Of a DNA stretch of 64,000 nucleotides, positions 48,793 through 58,564 are shown in pieces. How positions within the stretch are numbered: the first letter of the stretch is position 1; the number at the start of each line of letters is the position of its first letter. The notes beneath the pieces are model-generated. The model was given only the letters and a program-made list of their open reading frames with translations, was not told where the DNA came from and did not search any database. The stretch is from Pseudomonadota bacterium (GTDB taxonomy: Bacteria > Pseudomonadota > Gammaproteobacteria > Acidiferrobacterales > Acidiferrobacteraceae), in contig JAJYPD010000005.1 in the NCBI GenBank assembly GCA_021795715.1, forward strand, positions 31,390 through 95,389, in the 5' to 3' direction. Position numbers and translations under genes: made by a program.

Positions 48793-49725
48793 ATGCTTCT
48801 CGAATCAGCGTACAGGCTACTGGAATCGATACCCGCTATCTTTTACGCCATCACGACCGGCTCAACGATCACGCTGGCCGGTCTCTACATGCAAAACCGG
48901 AGCGAGTCGGAGCGCAATACCGAGCGCCTGCGCCATGATGCCCTGATGCGCGACCGGGAACGCGAGATGACGCTAAAGCGCGAGGTCTATCTGCACTGTG
49001 CCGATGCGCTGGCGCACGCGCAGGACTATCTGGCCGCCTTCGCCCATGGCGCCGACGAGCGGCGTGAGGCGCTGGTGCAGGGCATCGGCGCGGATCTGAA
49101 CAAGGTCCACATCGTCGGTTCGCTGGCCACCGTCCAGGCGATCGTGGCCGCCAATGAGTTCTTCGTGCGCAGTGTGGCCGATTTGTGCCTGACCCGTCTG
49201 CCCGTGCACAAGCTGCGCGAAGAGATCCATGCCGAGACGCAGGCCCTGGAGCGTGCGTCGGCACGCCGCGACGAGGCCCTCGCACACCTGCATGACATGG
49301 ACCAGGCCGGCACGGCGGATTCCGCCTTCTGGGTCGTCCAAAAGCAGGTGCTGGCGGATGCCCAGGCGGCCATCGAAGTCTCCACCGAGCGGATGCGTGC
49401 CAGCAAGGCCGACCTCGCCGCGCAGGAGGCCCGGCTGCTGCGGGAGAGCGCCCAGGCCGGCATGGCCTTTGGTGCGCTCGTTGTCAGGGCGAATGTCGCC
49501 ATCCGCCGCGAGCTCGAGTTGCCCCTCGATGCGGATGCGTATTTCGATCTGATGGCGCGTTCACAGGAAGCGCTGGCGCGTCACGTCGACCAGTTCCACA
49601 ATCGCGCGCTCGCCGACCGGGCGGGCGGGGCGAAGGATTCGCCCCGCCAAACCTTCACCCGCTGGCTTGCGGGCGTGCGTCCCGACGAGCACGCATCCCC
49701 CAAGGTCCGCTCCGTCAGTCTTTGA
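48793..49725 (+). CDS. Unknown membrane-anchored coiled-coil protein
   Basis: I do not recognise this 310-residue protein. It has a hydrophobic N-terminal segment at about residues 12-33 (IPAIFYAITTGSTITLAGLY) followed by long, highly charged helices with coiled-coil character at about 38-85 and 150-230 (many Glu, Arg, Ala, Asp). The tail is short and basic. AAGGTGG stands just before the ATG. It lies 15 nt after the PfkB kinase gene, so the two may be cotranscribed, and its last 11 nt overlap the end of the convergent rhodanese gene. Its composition does not differ much from its neighbours, so it looks resident. Confidence 0.85.
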   Translation: MLLESAYRLLESIPAIFYAITTGSTITLAGLYMQNRSESERNTERLRHDALMRDREREMTLKREVYLHCADALAHAQDYLAAFAHGADERREALVQGIGADLNKVHIVGSLATVQAIVAANEFFVRSVADLCLTRLPVHKLREEIHAETQALERASARRDEALAHLHDMDQAGTADSAFWVVQKQVLADAQAAIEVSTERMRASKADLAAQEARLLRESAQAGMAFGALVVRANVAIRRELELPLDADAYFDLMARSQEALARHVDQFHNRALADRAGGAKDSPRQTFTRWLAGVRPDEHASPKVRSVSL

Positions 49726-50104
49726 CGAGCGGCAGCCCTTCGGCCGTCCAGAGTACGGATCCGCCGGCCAGATTCAGGACTTTCGCGAATCCCATGTCCT
49801 GCAGCACGGCTGCCGCCATGGCGCTGCGTCCGCCGGTTTCGCAGTACACGATGACACTGCGGCCGCGGGCGCTGCACAGCGGCTCGACGCGCAACTTGTA
49901 ACTTGGATCGGCGGCCCCTTCGAGGAGTCCGCGCGGCACGTTGAGGGCGCCGGGGATATGGCCGCGCGCAAACTCATCCGGCTCGCGCACGTCGACGAGC
50001 AGCATGTCCTCATTGTCCTCAAGCCGCAGATCGAGCTCTTCGGCGGTGATCTCCTGAATACGGGCCCGTGCTGCGGCCACGAAATCTCCCAATGTCATGC
50101 CCAT
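49715..50104 (-). CDS. Rhodanese-like domain protein
   Basis: This 129-residue protein is a single rhodanese domain with ITAEELDLRL at the start, LLVDVREPDEFARGHIPGALNVPRG near residue 35, and the active-site loop VIVYCETGGRSAMAA near 85, where the Cys would carry persulfide sulfur. A GlpE-like sulfurtransferase role is likely; the acceptor is unknown. The ATG has AAGGAG six bases upstream. It lies 31 nt after the DUF255 thioredoxin-like gene on the same strand, so both may share a sulfur or redox role. Confidence 0.92.
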   Translation of the reverse strand: MGMTLGDFVAAARARIQEITAEELDLRLEDNEDMLLVDVREPDEFARGHIPGALNVPRGLLEGAADPSYKLRVEPLCSARGRSVIVYCETGGRSAMAAAVLQDMGFAKVLNLAGGSVLWTAEGLPLVKD

Positions 50105-50135
50105 GATGCGCTCCTTAAAGTGCAGGTCGGCACGT

Positions 50136-52202
50136 TTACGAAAGGCGGCCCAGGAGGGCGCGATAATCCGCGTCCGTGGTCACCGGCGTGTCACACGCGA
50201 AACCCCGGCACGCGTAGGCGGTCAGCGCACCGCGCAACGTGCGCGCCGCCAGTCCCGGCGGCAGATCCGGCGCCCCGTCCGGTATGGCGTACACGGCGCG
50301 GCGCGGCGCGAACCGTTCCTCGGCCATGGCCTGCCAGTGCGCCGCCGCATCGGCCGTGCCGCGCACGATGAGCAGGGGCGGGGGATCCAGCCAGTCTTCG
50401 AGCGCTTCGAGCATTGCGCAGTGGCCGGAGGGATAGCCGCTTAGGTCTGCAAAGCCTGCGCGGATGGTCGCCTCGGCGATATCGGCAAGCCGCGCGTCGC
50501 CGGTCAGGTGGCTCATGCGCAGCAAAGTGCAGGCGGCGACACCGTTGCCGGCGGGCAGGGCGTCGTCTGCAAAGGGTTTGGGCCGGTAGATCAGCCGTTC
50601 ATGTCCGTGCGCGGTGAAGTAAAAACCACCCCCGTTTGGATCGTAAAAATCGTCGATCAGGGTGTCGGTAAGGGCTTGCGCAAAGCGCAGATCCTCGCTG
50701 CGCCATTGCGTCATCAGCAGTTCGAGGATGCCATCGATCAGGAAGGCGTAGTCATCCAGATAGCCATAGGGACTGTTGCGCCCATCCTTGGTGCCGGAGG
50801 CGAGGCGTTCACCATCCCAGAGCGTGGTCTGGATGAAAGACAGCGCCCGGCGGGCTGAGGCCGTGAGCGCGGGCGCCTGCAGCAGACGGCCCGCGCGCGC
50901 CAGACCCTTGATCATGAGGGCGTTCCAGGCAGTCAGGATCTTTTCATCGCGGCCGGGGCGCACACGCGCCGCCCGCCGCGCCAGAAGCGTCGCGCGGGCG
51001 CGCGCCAGGGTGGCCGCGGCGGCGTCGGCTGCCGTGCCCAAGACGGGCTCCGCGCCGGCCACATCGCGCACCATCTGCAGGTGATGACTGCGCCCCTCAA
51101 AATTCGGGGGACCATCGAGTCCGAAGTATGCCGCCACTAGGGGATAGTCCTGTGCGCCCACCAAAGCCTCCACCTCTTCGCGCGTCCAGACGTAAAAGGC
51201 TCCTTCATGGCCGTCGCTGTCGGCATCGAGTGTCGCATAATAGCCGCCGTCCGGTGCCTGCATCTCGCGCATGACCCAGATGGCACTGGCCAATGCCGCA
51301 TCGCGCAACCGCGCCTCGCCTGTCAGGCGGAACCCTTCCGCGCACAGCGGGATGAGCTGGGCGTTGTCGTATAGCATCTTCTCGAAATGCGGGATGCGCC
51401 ACTGCGCGTCCACGCAGTAACGGAAGAATCCGCCCTCCAGGTGATCGTACAGGCCGCGCGATGACATGGCCCGCAGTGAGGCGGCCACCATCGATTGTGC
51501 CTGTGTGTCCTGCGCGCCGGTCGCCGCGAGCAGCAGCCGGCGCAGGCTGCCGGGATGGGGAAACTTAGGTGCGCCGCCAAAGCCGCCGTCGGCGGCGTCG
51601 AACTGGTTTTTGAGTTCGCGTACCGCCGCGGCGATCGGCTCCTGTTTCAAAGGGCCTGCGCGGTGATCCGGGCTTGCCGCGCTTTGCGCCAGCGCCTGGC
51701 GCAGCCGTCCGGCCTGTTCGGCCAGTTCGTCCTTGTGTTCGCGATAGAAATCGGCGACCCGGCGCAGCAGGTCCGGAAAGGCGGGCAGACCGTAGCGGGC
51801 GCTTTTCGGGAAATATGTCCCGCCAAAAAACGGCACGAGGTCATCGGGTGCCAGAAACATCGTCAGCGGCCACCCGCCCGGCCGCTGGGTCAGCAGGCTG
51901 TGCGCCGATTGGTAGATGCGGTCGAGGTCGGGGCGCTCCTCCCGGTCGACCTTGATGCAGACGTAGAGGGCGTTCATCACCGCCGCGACGTCTTCGTCCT
52001 CGAACGACTCGTGCGCCATCACGTGACACCAGTGGCACGCCGAGTAGCCGATCGACAACAAGATGGGCTTTCCCGTGCGCTGCGCCTGCGCCAGTGCCGC
52101 CTCGTTCCACGGCCACCACGCCACCGGGTTGTGCGCGTGCTGTAGCAGGTAGGGGCTGGTTTCGTCTATGAGCGCGTTGGTTGTGTCTGCAAGTTTCGTC
52201 AT
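50136..52202 (-). CDS. DUF255 thioredoxin-domain protein (YyaL/spermatogenesis-associated protein 20 family)
   Basis: This 688-residue protein has an N-terminal thioredoxin-like domain with [17 protein letters not shown] near residue 16 and the redox motif [16 protein letters not shown] near 53. An alpha/alpha toroid domain resembling glycosidase-like folds follows ([27 protein letters not shown] near 255, [19 protein letters not shown] near 425). The family is widespread; its biochemical function is not established. It is divergent from rlmI with 73 bp between start codons and probably forms an operon with the rhodanese gene. Confidence 0.92.
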   Translation of the reverse strand: MTKLADTTNALIDETSPYLLQHAHNPVAWWPWNEAALAQAQRTGKPILLSIGYSACHWCHVMAHESFEDEDVAAVMNALYVCIKVDREERPDLDRIYQSAHSLLTQRPGGWPLTMFLAPDDLVPFFGGTYFPKSARYGLPAFPDLLRRVADFYREHKDELAEQAGRLRQALAQSAASPDHRAGPLKQEPIAAAVRELKNQFDAADGGFGGAPKFPHPGSLRRLLLAATGAQDTQAQSMVAASLRAMSSRGLYDHLEGGFFRYCVDAQWRIPHFEKMLYDNAQLIPLCAEGFRLTGEARLRDAALASAIWVMREMQAPDGGYYATLDADSDGHEGAFYVWTREEVEALVGAQDYPLVAAYFGLDGPPNFEGRSHHLQMVRDVAGAEPVLGTAADAAAATLARARATLLARRAARVRPGRDEKILTAWNALMIKGLARAGRLLQAPALTASARRALSFIQTTLWDGERLASGTKDGRNSPYGYLDDYAFLIDGILELLMTQWRSEDLRFAQALTDTLIDDFYDPNGGGFYFTAHGHERLIYRPKPFADDALPAGNGVAACTLLRMSHLTGDARLADIAEATIRAGFADLSGYPSGHCAMLEALEDWLDPPPLLIVRGTADAAAHWQAMAEERFAPRRAVYAIPDGAPDLPPGLAARTLRGALTAYACRGFACDTPVTTDADYRALLGRLS

Positions 52203-52262
52203 GGACGCATCCTGGGTGAAAGATCATTGTAGCGATTATCCGCCGCGGCCGCCCGCTTCCTA

Positions 52263-52268
52263 TATAAT
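52263..52268 (+). promoter_or_regulatory. Consensus -10 box at the rlmI start
   Basis: A perfect TATAAT lies at 52263-52268, followed by GCGCCGC and then the rlmI ATG at 52276. Transcription would begin about at the start codon, so the mRNA could be leaderless. No good -35 lies 16-18 bp upstream. Confidence 0.45.
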
Positions 52269-52275
52269 GCGCCGC

Positions 52276-53469
52276 ATGCACAACGCCATCATACGATTGA
52301 AGCCGCGCGAAGACCGCCGCCTGCGGGCCGGCCACCTCTGGATTTTCAGCAACGAGATCGACACCGATGCGACGCCGCTCAAGGCATTCGAGCCGGGTGA
52401 TCCGGTGATTGTCGAAAGCGCCAGCGGCCGCCCGTTGGGGGTGGGTTACGTCAACCCCCGCTCGCTGATCAGCGTGCGTCTGCTGTCTGCGGATCCGCGC
52501 CAGCACATCGACCGCGCCTTTCTCGCCACCAGGGTCCGCGCCGCCCTGGCCTGGCGCGAGGGCCTTGGCATCGGTCCTTACTACCGCCTCATCTTCGGTG
52601 AAGCCGACGGTCTGCCCGGACTCGTCGTCGACCGCTACGGCGATGCGCTCGTCGCACAGATCACCACGGCCGGCATGGACCGCTTGCTGCCCGATATTCT
52701 CGCGTCACTCGAAGACGTGGTGCAACCGGCGAGCATTCTCTTGCGCAACGACACCAGCAGCCGCGCCCTTGAAGGGTTGCCGCGCACGGTGGAGGCGGCA
52801 CTGGGTGAGCCGCCCGCCGAAGCCGAGGTCAGCGAAAATGGCGGCCGTTTCCGGGTGTCCTTGCAAGAAGGGCAAAAAACCGGCTGGTTCTACGATCAGC
52901 GCGCAAACCGCGCGCGGCTTGCATCCTACGTCAAGGGCAAGCGCGTCCTCGATCTCTTCTCCTACGCCGGCGGCTTCGGCATCCAGGCGGCCCTTGCTGG
53001 AGCGCGCGAAGTCCTGCTCGTCGATGCGTCACAGCAGGCACTGGCTTATGCGCGCAGCAATGCCGCCACCAACGGCGTCGGCGAACGGGTGGCGACGGCG
53101 CAGAGCGATGTGTCGACGTTCCTGAAGGGTCTGCGCGAAGAAGGCCGGCGCTTTGACGTGGTCATCTGCGATCCGCCGGCGCTCATCAAGCGGCGCAAGG
53201 ATCAGGATGAAGGTGTTGGCGCGTATCAGCGGCTGAATCAGGCGGCGTTGGCCGTCGTCGAGGATGGCGGACTGCTCGTGTCGGCTTCATGTTCTCATCA
53301 TCTCGCACGCGATCAACTCGCCCGCGTTGTGGGACAGGCCGCTGTGCGCAGCGGCCGGCGTGTGCAATTCGTCGAAGAAGGTGGACAGGGACCCGATCAT
53401 CCTGTGCATCCCGCTATTGTCGAAACGGCTTATTTAAAGGTGTTATGGACACGCTGCATCGGTGCGTGA
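52276..53469 (+). CDS. rlmI: RlmI-like 23S rRNA (cytosine-C5) methyltransferase
   Basis: The 397-residue protein (E. coli RlmI 396) has an N-terminal PUA RNA-binding domain (RLKPREDRRLRAGHLWIFSNEID, PGDPVIVESASGRPLGVGYVN), then a Rossmann SAM-binding domain with KTGWFYDQRANR near residue 200, VLDLFSYAGGFGIQAALAGA near 218, and FDVVICDPPALIK near 290. RlmI methylates a cytosine of 23S rRNA (C1962 in E. coli). I chose the ATG at 52276 because the length matches; ATG at 52267 lies inside a TATAAT box and would add three residues. Confidence 0.92.
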   Translation: MHNAIIRLKPREDRRLRAGHLWIFSNEIDTDATPLKAFEPGDPVIVESASGRPLGVGYVNPRSLISVRLLSADPRQHIDRAFLATRVRAALAWREGLGIGPYYRLIFGEADGLPGLVVDRYGDALVAQITTAGMDRLLPDILASLEDVVQPASILLRNDTSSRALEGLPRTVEAALGEPPAEAEVSENGGRFRVSLQEGQKTGWFYDQRANRARLASYVKGKRVLDLFSYAGGFGIQAALAGAREVLLVDASQQALAYARSNAATNGVGERVATAQSDVSTFLKGLREEGRRFDVVICDPPALIKRRKDQDEGVGAYQRLNQAALAVVEDGGLLVSASCSHHLARDQLARVVGQAAVRSGRRVQFVEEGGQGPDHPVHPAIVETAYLKVLWTRCIGA

Positions 53470-53579
53470 ACGTCGTGCTCTAGTCTTAAGCCGGATGCCG
53501 GCCGGGAGGCTGCGCCATACAATGCGCGGTAGTTAGGCGGCGTGGTGCTGCCCCATCGGCATTCCCGGAAGGAGAACTT

Positions 53580-54152
53580 ATGGCTAACGCACGAAAGTTT
53601 GTGGCGGCAAGCCTGCTCGCGGCGACGCTGGCCGTGCCCGCGGTGGCATCTGCTCACTGGCTTGGCCCATCGGGTCTGTACGTTGGTGCCGGCGGCGGTT
53701 TTGCGCGCAACAAAGATTTCGCCCAGGGGCTGACGGTTCCATTCACCAATCGTAACCGCGGTCACGCGGCATGGAAGGCCTTCCTCGGTTACTCATTCGG
53801 CCCATTCTTCGCCATTCAGGCATCCTACGAAAATCTCGGCGGGAGTTCGGTGACCACACCGATCGGCGAGACGAGGGTGCAGGAGCGCGGTTACAACTTC
53901 GACGGCATCATCAACATTCCGATCGTGCATCATGTGAGCGTGTTCGGCGAAGCCGGCGCGGCGCGCTTCCACACGCGCACGACCACGCCGGTGTCCGTGG
54001 TGCGCAAGTGGAACGGTTATCACCCGGACTACGGCGCGGGCGTGCAGTACGACATCACGCAGTACGTGGCGTTGCGCGGCGAGTGGCAGGAATTCCGCAT
54101 ACCGCACAATGACACGCAGCTCTACAGCGGCAGTCTGCTGTTTCATTTCTAG
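53580..54152 (+). CDS. Small outer-membrane beta-barrel protein (OmpA-like N-terminal fold)
   Basis: This 190-residue protein has a signal peptide (to about ASA) and a mature part of eight likely beta strands: GLYVGAGGGFARNKDF, AWKAFLGYSFGPFFAIQASYENLGG, FDGIINIPIVHHVSVFGEAGAARF, PDYGAGVQYDITQYVALRGEWQEF, and a last strand ending in LLFHF. It resembles opacity and OmpA-type barrels without a periplasmic domain, so a small eight-strand barrel is likely. GGAAGGAGA precedes the ATG. A TACAAT box at 53518-53523 may be its -10. Function beyond the outer membrane is unknown. Confidence 0.85.
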   Translation: MANARKFVAASLLAATLAVPAVASAHWLGPSGLYVGAGGGFARNKDFAQGLTVPFTNRNRGHAAWKAFLGYSFGPFFAIQASYENLGGSSVTTPIGETRVQERGYNFDGIINIPIVHHVSVFGEAGAARFHTRTTTPVSVVRKWNGYHPDYGAGVQYDITQYVALRGEWQEFRIPHNDTQLYSGSLLFHF

Positions 54153-54163
54153 CGGCCTTGCGG

Positions 54164-54192
54164 CCGTGAGGCGGCGGTTTGCCGCCTCACGG
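54164..54192. terminator. Hairpin between convergent barrel and aldehyde dehydrogenase genes
   Basis: A perfect 12-bp stem pairs 54164-54175 with 54181-54192 around a GGTTT loop; the right arm covers the dehydrogenase stop codon. A second small stem (CGGCC/GGCCG) lies just to the left. No T-run flanks it on either strand, so it may slow polymerase or stabilise both mRNA ends rather than act as a classic terminator. Confidence 0.5.
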
Positions 54193-55554
54193 TTCGATCC
54201 ACAGGCTCTTGATGTTGACGAACTCACGCGGTCCGTAGGCTGCAAGTTCCCGTCCGTAGCCCGAGGCCTTGATCCCACCGAAGGGCAGGCGCGGGTCGCT
54301 GCGTACCATCGCATTGATGAACACCGAGCCGCAGGCGAGTGCGCGCGCCATGCGCTCACCGGTCACGACGTCCCGCGTCCAGACGCTGCCGCCCAGGCCA
54401 TAGGGGTTGTCGTTGGCAAGGTGCACCGCGTGCGCATCGTCGCGCGCCCGCAGGATGATGGCGACCGGTCCAAACAGTTCCTCATGATAGGCGCGCATAC
54501 CCGGACGCACGCCATCGAGAACCGACGGGGGATAAAAGCATCCCGGTCCTGCAGGCAGCGCGCAGCCGGCGCGCACCCGGGCACCGGCGGCGATCGAGTC
54601 GGTCACCTGGGCATGCAGTACGGCGCGCAAATCGGCGCGCGCAAGCGGGCCGATGGTGGTGTCTTCGGCAAGCGGATTCCCGGTTTTGAGTTGCGCCACA
54701 CCATCGAGGAAGCGCTCGAGAAACGGTTCGGCAATGTCGCCCACCAGGATCATGCGCTTGGCGGCGATGCAGCTTTGTCCGGCGTTCTGGTAGCGTGAGG
54801 CGACGGCCGCCGCCGCGGCCCGATCCAGGTCGGCGTCGGGGCGCACGATGAAGGCATCCGAGCCGCCCAGCTCAAGGACGGTCTTTTTCAGGGCCCGCCC
54901 TGCCGCCGCGGCGACCGCGCGGCCGGCGGCCCCGGACCCGGTCAGCGTGACGGCGGCGATGCGCGGGTCCTCGATCACCGGGGCGATGGCAGCCGAGGGT
55001 ACAAGGAGCGTCTGGAATACGCCGTCTTCGGCCCCGGCGCGCTTCAATACGTCGGCGATGGCAAGCGCCGTGCGCGGCACGTTGGCGGCGTGTTTCAGGA
55101 TGGCTGTGTTGCCCGCGATCAAGGCGGCGGCAAGAAAACGGAAGACCTGCCAAAAGGGAAAATTCCACGGCATGATGGCGAGAATGACGCCAAGCGGCAG
55201 AAACACGACGCGGCCGGCGGGCCCGCCCAAGGCGACTGTTTCGCAAGCCAGGTACTGTGCGCCGTGGGCGGCATAGTGCCGGCAGGCCAGCGCGCATTTC
55301 TCCACCTCGGCGCGTGCCTCGGTGATCGGCTTGCCCATCTCTTCGGTGATGAGGCGGGCATAGGTGTCACGGTTTTCCGTGAGCACCGCCGCCACCTTGT
55401 CGAGGAGGGCGGCGCGTTCGGTGATGTCGCGGGCGCCGAATCCGCCGGCGGCCGCCGCCGCGCGCCGGAGCATCGCTTCCCGTTCTACGGGCGTGGTGGC
55501 CGGCACTTGGGCGAGCCGTTCGTCGGTTGCCGGATTGATACTGTCAAAGAGCAT
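54187..55554 (-). CDS. NAD(P)-dependent aldehyde dehydrogenase, succinate-semialdehyde type (Sad/YneI-like)
   Basis: This 455-residue protein is a full aldehyde dehydrogenase with MPWNFPFWQVFRF near residue 128 (substrate entry), LTGSGAAGRAV near 207 (NAD binding), the general base Glu in VLELGGSD near 230, and the catalytic Cys in YQNAGQSCIAAKRM near 263. The ending PFGGIKASGYGRELAAYGPREFVNIKSLW is like the Sad type that oxidises succinic semialdehyde to succinate. AAAGGA is six bases before the ATG. It is divergent from slt, with a 68-bp shared promoter region. Confidence 0.92.
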   Translation of the reverse strand: MLFDSINPATDERLAQVPATTPVEREAMLRRAAAAAGGFGARDITERAALLDKVAAVLTENRDTYARLITEEMGKPITEARAEVEKCALACRHYAAHGAQYLACETVALGGPAGRVVFLPLGVILAIMPWNFPFWQVFRFLAAALIAGNTAILKHAANVPRTALAIADVLKRAGAEDGVFQTLLVPSAAIAPVIEDPRIAAVTLTGSGAAGRAVAAAAGRALKKTVLELGGSDAFIVRPDADLDRAAAAAVASRYQNAGQSCIAAKRMILVGDIAEPFLERFLDGVAQLKTGNPLAEDTTIGPLARADLRAVLHAQVTDSIAAGARVRAGCALPAGPGCFYPPSVLDGVRPGMRAYHEELFGPVAIILRARDDAHAVHLANDNPYGLGGSVWTRDVVTGERMARALACGSVFINAMVRSDPRLPFGGIKASGYGRELAAYGPREFVNIKSLWIEP

Positions 55555-55564
55555 CGAAAGTCCT

Positions 55565-55593
55565 TTGATTGCCGTCTATAGCTCAAGTATAGT
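55565..55593 (+). promoter_or_regulatory. Sigma70-type promoter for slt
   Basis: TTGATT (55565-55570) and TATAGT (55588-55593) are separated by exactly 17 bp in the gap between the divergent aldehyde dehydrogenase and slt genes. Transcription would start near 55600, about 23 nt before the slt GTG. Seen in sequence; activity inferred. Confidence 0.6.
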
Positions 55594-55622
55594 GAGTTCA
55601 GGCATATCCTGACGTAACGTCC

Positions 55623-57563
55623 GTGCGCGCCATCACCGCTATTGTCGCTGCTTTCCTGTTGACCTGGTCCGGTTTTGCGCATGCCACATCGCTGGCGCAG
55701 GAGCGGGCGCGCTATCTGCGCGCCCTGACCTATCTGTCCGCGGGACGCTACCACCAGTTTGCGCGGCTTTACGCCGCCGAACGCGGTTACATCCTGCGTC
55801 CCTATCTGCGTTACCACGAACTGATGCGGCGCCTGTCGCATGACACGCCGGCGGCGGTCGCCCGTTTCCTCGATCGCGAGCGGACATTGCCGGTGGCCGG
55901 GCAGCTGCGCGTCGCCTGGCTCGAGTCGCTTGCGCGCCATCATCGGTACAAGACCTTCCGTGCTTTCTATCTCCCGTCTCTGCATGGCGATGTGTCGCTT
56001 TACTGCGACGAGCTAAAGGCCCGGGCGCTCGCGCACCGGCCGGTCATGCCGGCATTCCAGGCGCTGTGGGTCTCGGGCAACAGCCTGCCGGAATCCTGCC
56101 GTCCGCTGGCGCGGACCTTCCGGGCCCAGGGTCTGGTCACACCGGCCTTGGCCTGGTTGCGTGTCCGCCACGCCATGCGCGCCCAGAACAGCGCGCTCGT
56201 CGCGCGTCTCACCGCGGACCTCGCACCCGCTCAGCGTGTGTGGGCGCACCGCTGGCTGGCGATGCAGGCGCACCCCTACGCGAGCCTCCGCCACATCGAT
56301 TATCCGCTGACGGCGCACCGCGCGCATCGGATCGTTCGCGCGGGCATCGTGGCGCTTGCGCAACAAAACCCCGTGCTGGCGATGACCGTGTGGCAGGGTC
56401 TCCTTGCGCGCCACCCTACCTTGCAGCGCGAACAGGCCTATGTCCTTCGCCATGTCGCACTGCTGGCGGCTTATGATCATCTGCCGCAGGCGTTGTCCTG
56501 GCTTTCTCAGGTCACGCCGCGCTCGTCCTACGGATCCGTACGCCGCTGGCAGATCCGCGCCGCGTTGCGCGAGCGCGCCTGGCCGCAGGTCCTGGTCTTC
56601 ATCAACGACCTCCCGGCGCCAGTCCGGCACAAGAAGGAGTGGCGTTACTGGCGGGCCCGGGCGCTCGCCAAAACCGGGCATCCGCACGCGGCCGTGCGCC
56701 TGCTGACGGCCCTGTCGCGCCACATGACCTATTACGGATTCCTGGCCGCCGATCGTCTGGGCGTGCCCTACAACCTGAAGAACGTGCCCCTGGCTGCCTC
56801 GGCACGGCGCATAAACCGTCTGGCGGACGAGCCCGCCATCGAGGCGGCCCATGAGCTCTATGTCCTGCACCAGAACGACGAGGTCTGGGCGCAATGGTGG
56901 AGCGGGCTGCGCGGGGCGTCGGCAAAGGACATGGAAGCCGCGGCACAGCTGGCGGCGCGCTGGGGCTGGCATGCCTCGGCGATCCTGACGCTGGCCGGCA
57001 CGGCGGCAACGCACGCGCTCGATTTGCGTTTTCCGCTCGCCTACCGCCATCTGATCATCGCCGATGCCCGGATGGATGCAATCGATCCGGCATGGGTCTA
57101 TGGCATCATCCGGCAGGAAAGCGCCTTCATGCTGAATGCCCGTTCCTGCGTCGGCGCCCTGGGTCTGATGCAGCTGATGCCGCAAACGGGTTTTGTGACG
57201 GCGCGGGAGATCCATCTGTCAATCGAGGGGGACCGCGATCTCATCGAGGCCACCAACAACGTGGATATCGGCGCGCACTATCTGTCGGATGTGTTGAGCC
57301 GCGAGCTCAGACAGGAGCCCGTGGCGACCGCGGCGTACAACGCCGGACCAACGGCCGTCGCGCAGTGGCTGCCGGTGCGCCGCGCGCTGCCCGCCGATCT
57401 CTGGGTGGACACCATCCCGTTTCAGCAGACGCGGGACTATGTGAAGGATGTCATGGCGTTCACGGCCATCTACCAATATCTGTTGACCGGCCAGACGAAC
57501 GCGCTGCAGACGCGGATGGCGCTCGTGCCACCGACGGTGGAGCTCGCCGCCAATGAAGGTTAA
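55623..57563 (+). CDS. slt: Soluble lytic murein transglycosylase
   Basis: Slt cleaves peptidoglycan glycan strands to form 1,6-anhydro products in the periplasm. The 646-residue protein has a signal peptide (to about GFAHA), a long superhelical U-shaped domain of helical repeats (about residues 30-460), and a C-terminal SLT domain with the catalytic Glu in IIRQESAFMLNARS near residue 498, GLMQLMP near 520, and TAAYNAGPTAVAQWLP near 575. The start is GTG at 55623. It overlaps the next gene by 11 nt. Confidence 0.95.
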   Translation: MRAITAIVAAFLLTWSGFAHATSLAQERARYLRALTYLSAGRYHQFARLYAAERGYILRPYLRYHELMRRLSHDTPAAVARFLDRERTLPVAGQLRVAWLESLARHHRYKTFRAFYLPSLHGDVSLYCDELKARALAHRPVMPAFQALWVSGNSLPESCRPLARTFRAQGLVTPALAWLRVRHAMRAQNSALVARLTADLAPAQRVWAHRWLAMQAHPYASLRHIDYPLTAHRAHRIVRAGIVALAQQNPVLAMTVWQGLLARHPTLQREQAYVLRHVALLAAYDHLPQALSWLSQVTPRSSYGSVRRWQIRAALRERAWPQVLVFINDLPAPVRHKKEWRYWRARALAKTGHPHAAVRLLTALSRHMTYYGFLAADRLGVPYNLKNVPLAASARRINRLADEPAIEAAHELYVLHQNDEVWAQWWSGLRGASAKDMEAAAQLAARWGWHASAILTLAGTAATHALDLRFPLAYRHLIIADARMDAIDPAWVYGIIRQESAFMLNARSCVGALGLMQLMPQTGFVTAREIHLSIEGDRDLIEATNNVDIGAHYLSDVLSRELRQEPVATAAYNAGPTAVAQWLPVRRALPADLWVDTIPFQQTRDYVKDVMAFTAIYQYLLTGQTNALQTRMALVPPTVELAANEG

Positions 57564-58452
57564 GCCCGGTGATCGGATCCTGATCCTGGGTGGGGCCGGA
57601 TTTGTGGGACGGGCGCTCATCGTCCGCCTGCATGCGGCCGGCTACCGGCTGCGCGTGGCGACACGGCATCCGGAGCGTCATCGGGACCTGCTGGTCCTGC
57701 CGCAGCTTGAGCTTTGGGCGGGTGACGTGCACGACGACACCGGCCTGCGGGCGGCCCTGGCAGGCTGCCAGGCCGTCGTCAATCTGGTGGGCATCCTGAA
57801 CGAATCGCGGCGCGGGGATTTCGGCCGTGTCCACGAAGCCCTGCCGGCACGCTGTGCGCGGCTTGGCGCGCCGCGCATCGTGCACATCAGTGCCCTGGGT
57901 GCCGATCCGGCGGCGGATAGCCGCTATCTCGCGAGCAAGGGGCGCGGCGAGATCTCTTTGCGGGCGGCGGCGCCGGCGGCAATCCTCTTGCGGCCGAGCC
58001 TCATCTATGGACGGCGGGATCATTTCGTCTGCCGTTTTCGCAAGTTGTCGCGCTGGCTGCCACTGCTTTTGCTGCCGGTTCCCACGGCGCGCCTGGCCCC
58101 GGTCGCCGTCACCGACGTGGCGGCCGCGATCGAGCAGGCCCTCACGGATCCCCACTGTGACGGCCAGACCTATGCGCTGTGCGGCCCGCGCAGCTTTTCC
58201 TTCCTCGCGCTCGTGCGGCTCATCGTCGGCAATCCCCGCCGGGTCTGGCCGCTGCCAGCGCCCTTGGGCGCACTCCTGGGGCGTCTGGGAGATGTGTTTT
58301 CGGGGCAGCCGTTTTCGAGCGAACAATTGCGTATGCTGGCGGCCGGTTCCGTGTGCACGGGCGCCGAACCCGGATTGGAATCACTCCACATTATTCCCGC
58401 GGATTTTGAGACCGTCTTGACCGCCGATCTCCGTGTTCCGGACGCCTGCTGA
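57553..58452 (+). CDS. NAD(P)-binding epimerase-like protein (complex I NDUFA9-like)
   Basis: This 299-residue protein is an atypical short-chain dehydrogenase with the Rossmann motif ILILGGAGFVGRALIVRL at residue 9, VVNLVGILNES near 75, IVHISALGADPAADSRYLASKGRGE near 112 (with Ser and Lys but no clear Tyr-x3-Lys catalytic pair), and LLRPSLIYGRRD near 145. It is like bacterial proteins related to mitochondrial complex I subunit NDUFA9, which bind NADPH without strong catalysis. The start overlaps the end of slt. The function is not established. Confidence 0.88.
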   Translation: MKVKPGDRILILGGAGFVGRALIVRLHAAGYRLRVATRHPERHRDLLVLPQLELWAGDVHDDTGLRAALAGCQAVVNLVGILNESRRGDFGRVHEALPARCARLGAPRIVHISALGADPAADSRYLASKGRGEISLRAAAPAAILLRPSLIYGRRDHFVCRFRKLSRWLPLLLLPVPTARLAPVAVTDVAAAIEQALTDPHCDGQTYALCGPRSFSFLALVRLIVGNPRRVWPLPAPLGALLGRLGDVFSGQPFSSEQLRMLAAGSVCTGAEPGLESLHIIPADFETVLTADLRVPDAC

Positions 58453-58564
58453 CGTACGGTTGAGGGCGCCGGATCAAGGGACAGGCGGCGGCTTTCTGGC
58501 CCCCTTGGCGTTTGCTAAGTTTAAGGCAAGCGATATTGACGAAGCGACCCCTCGGGAGAACATC

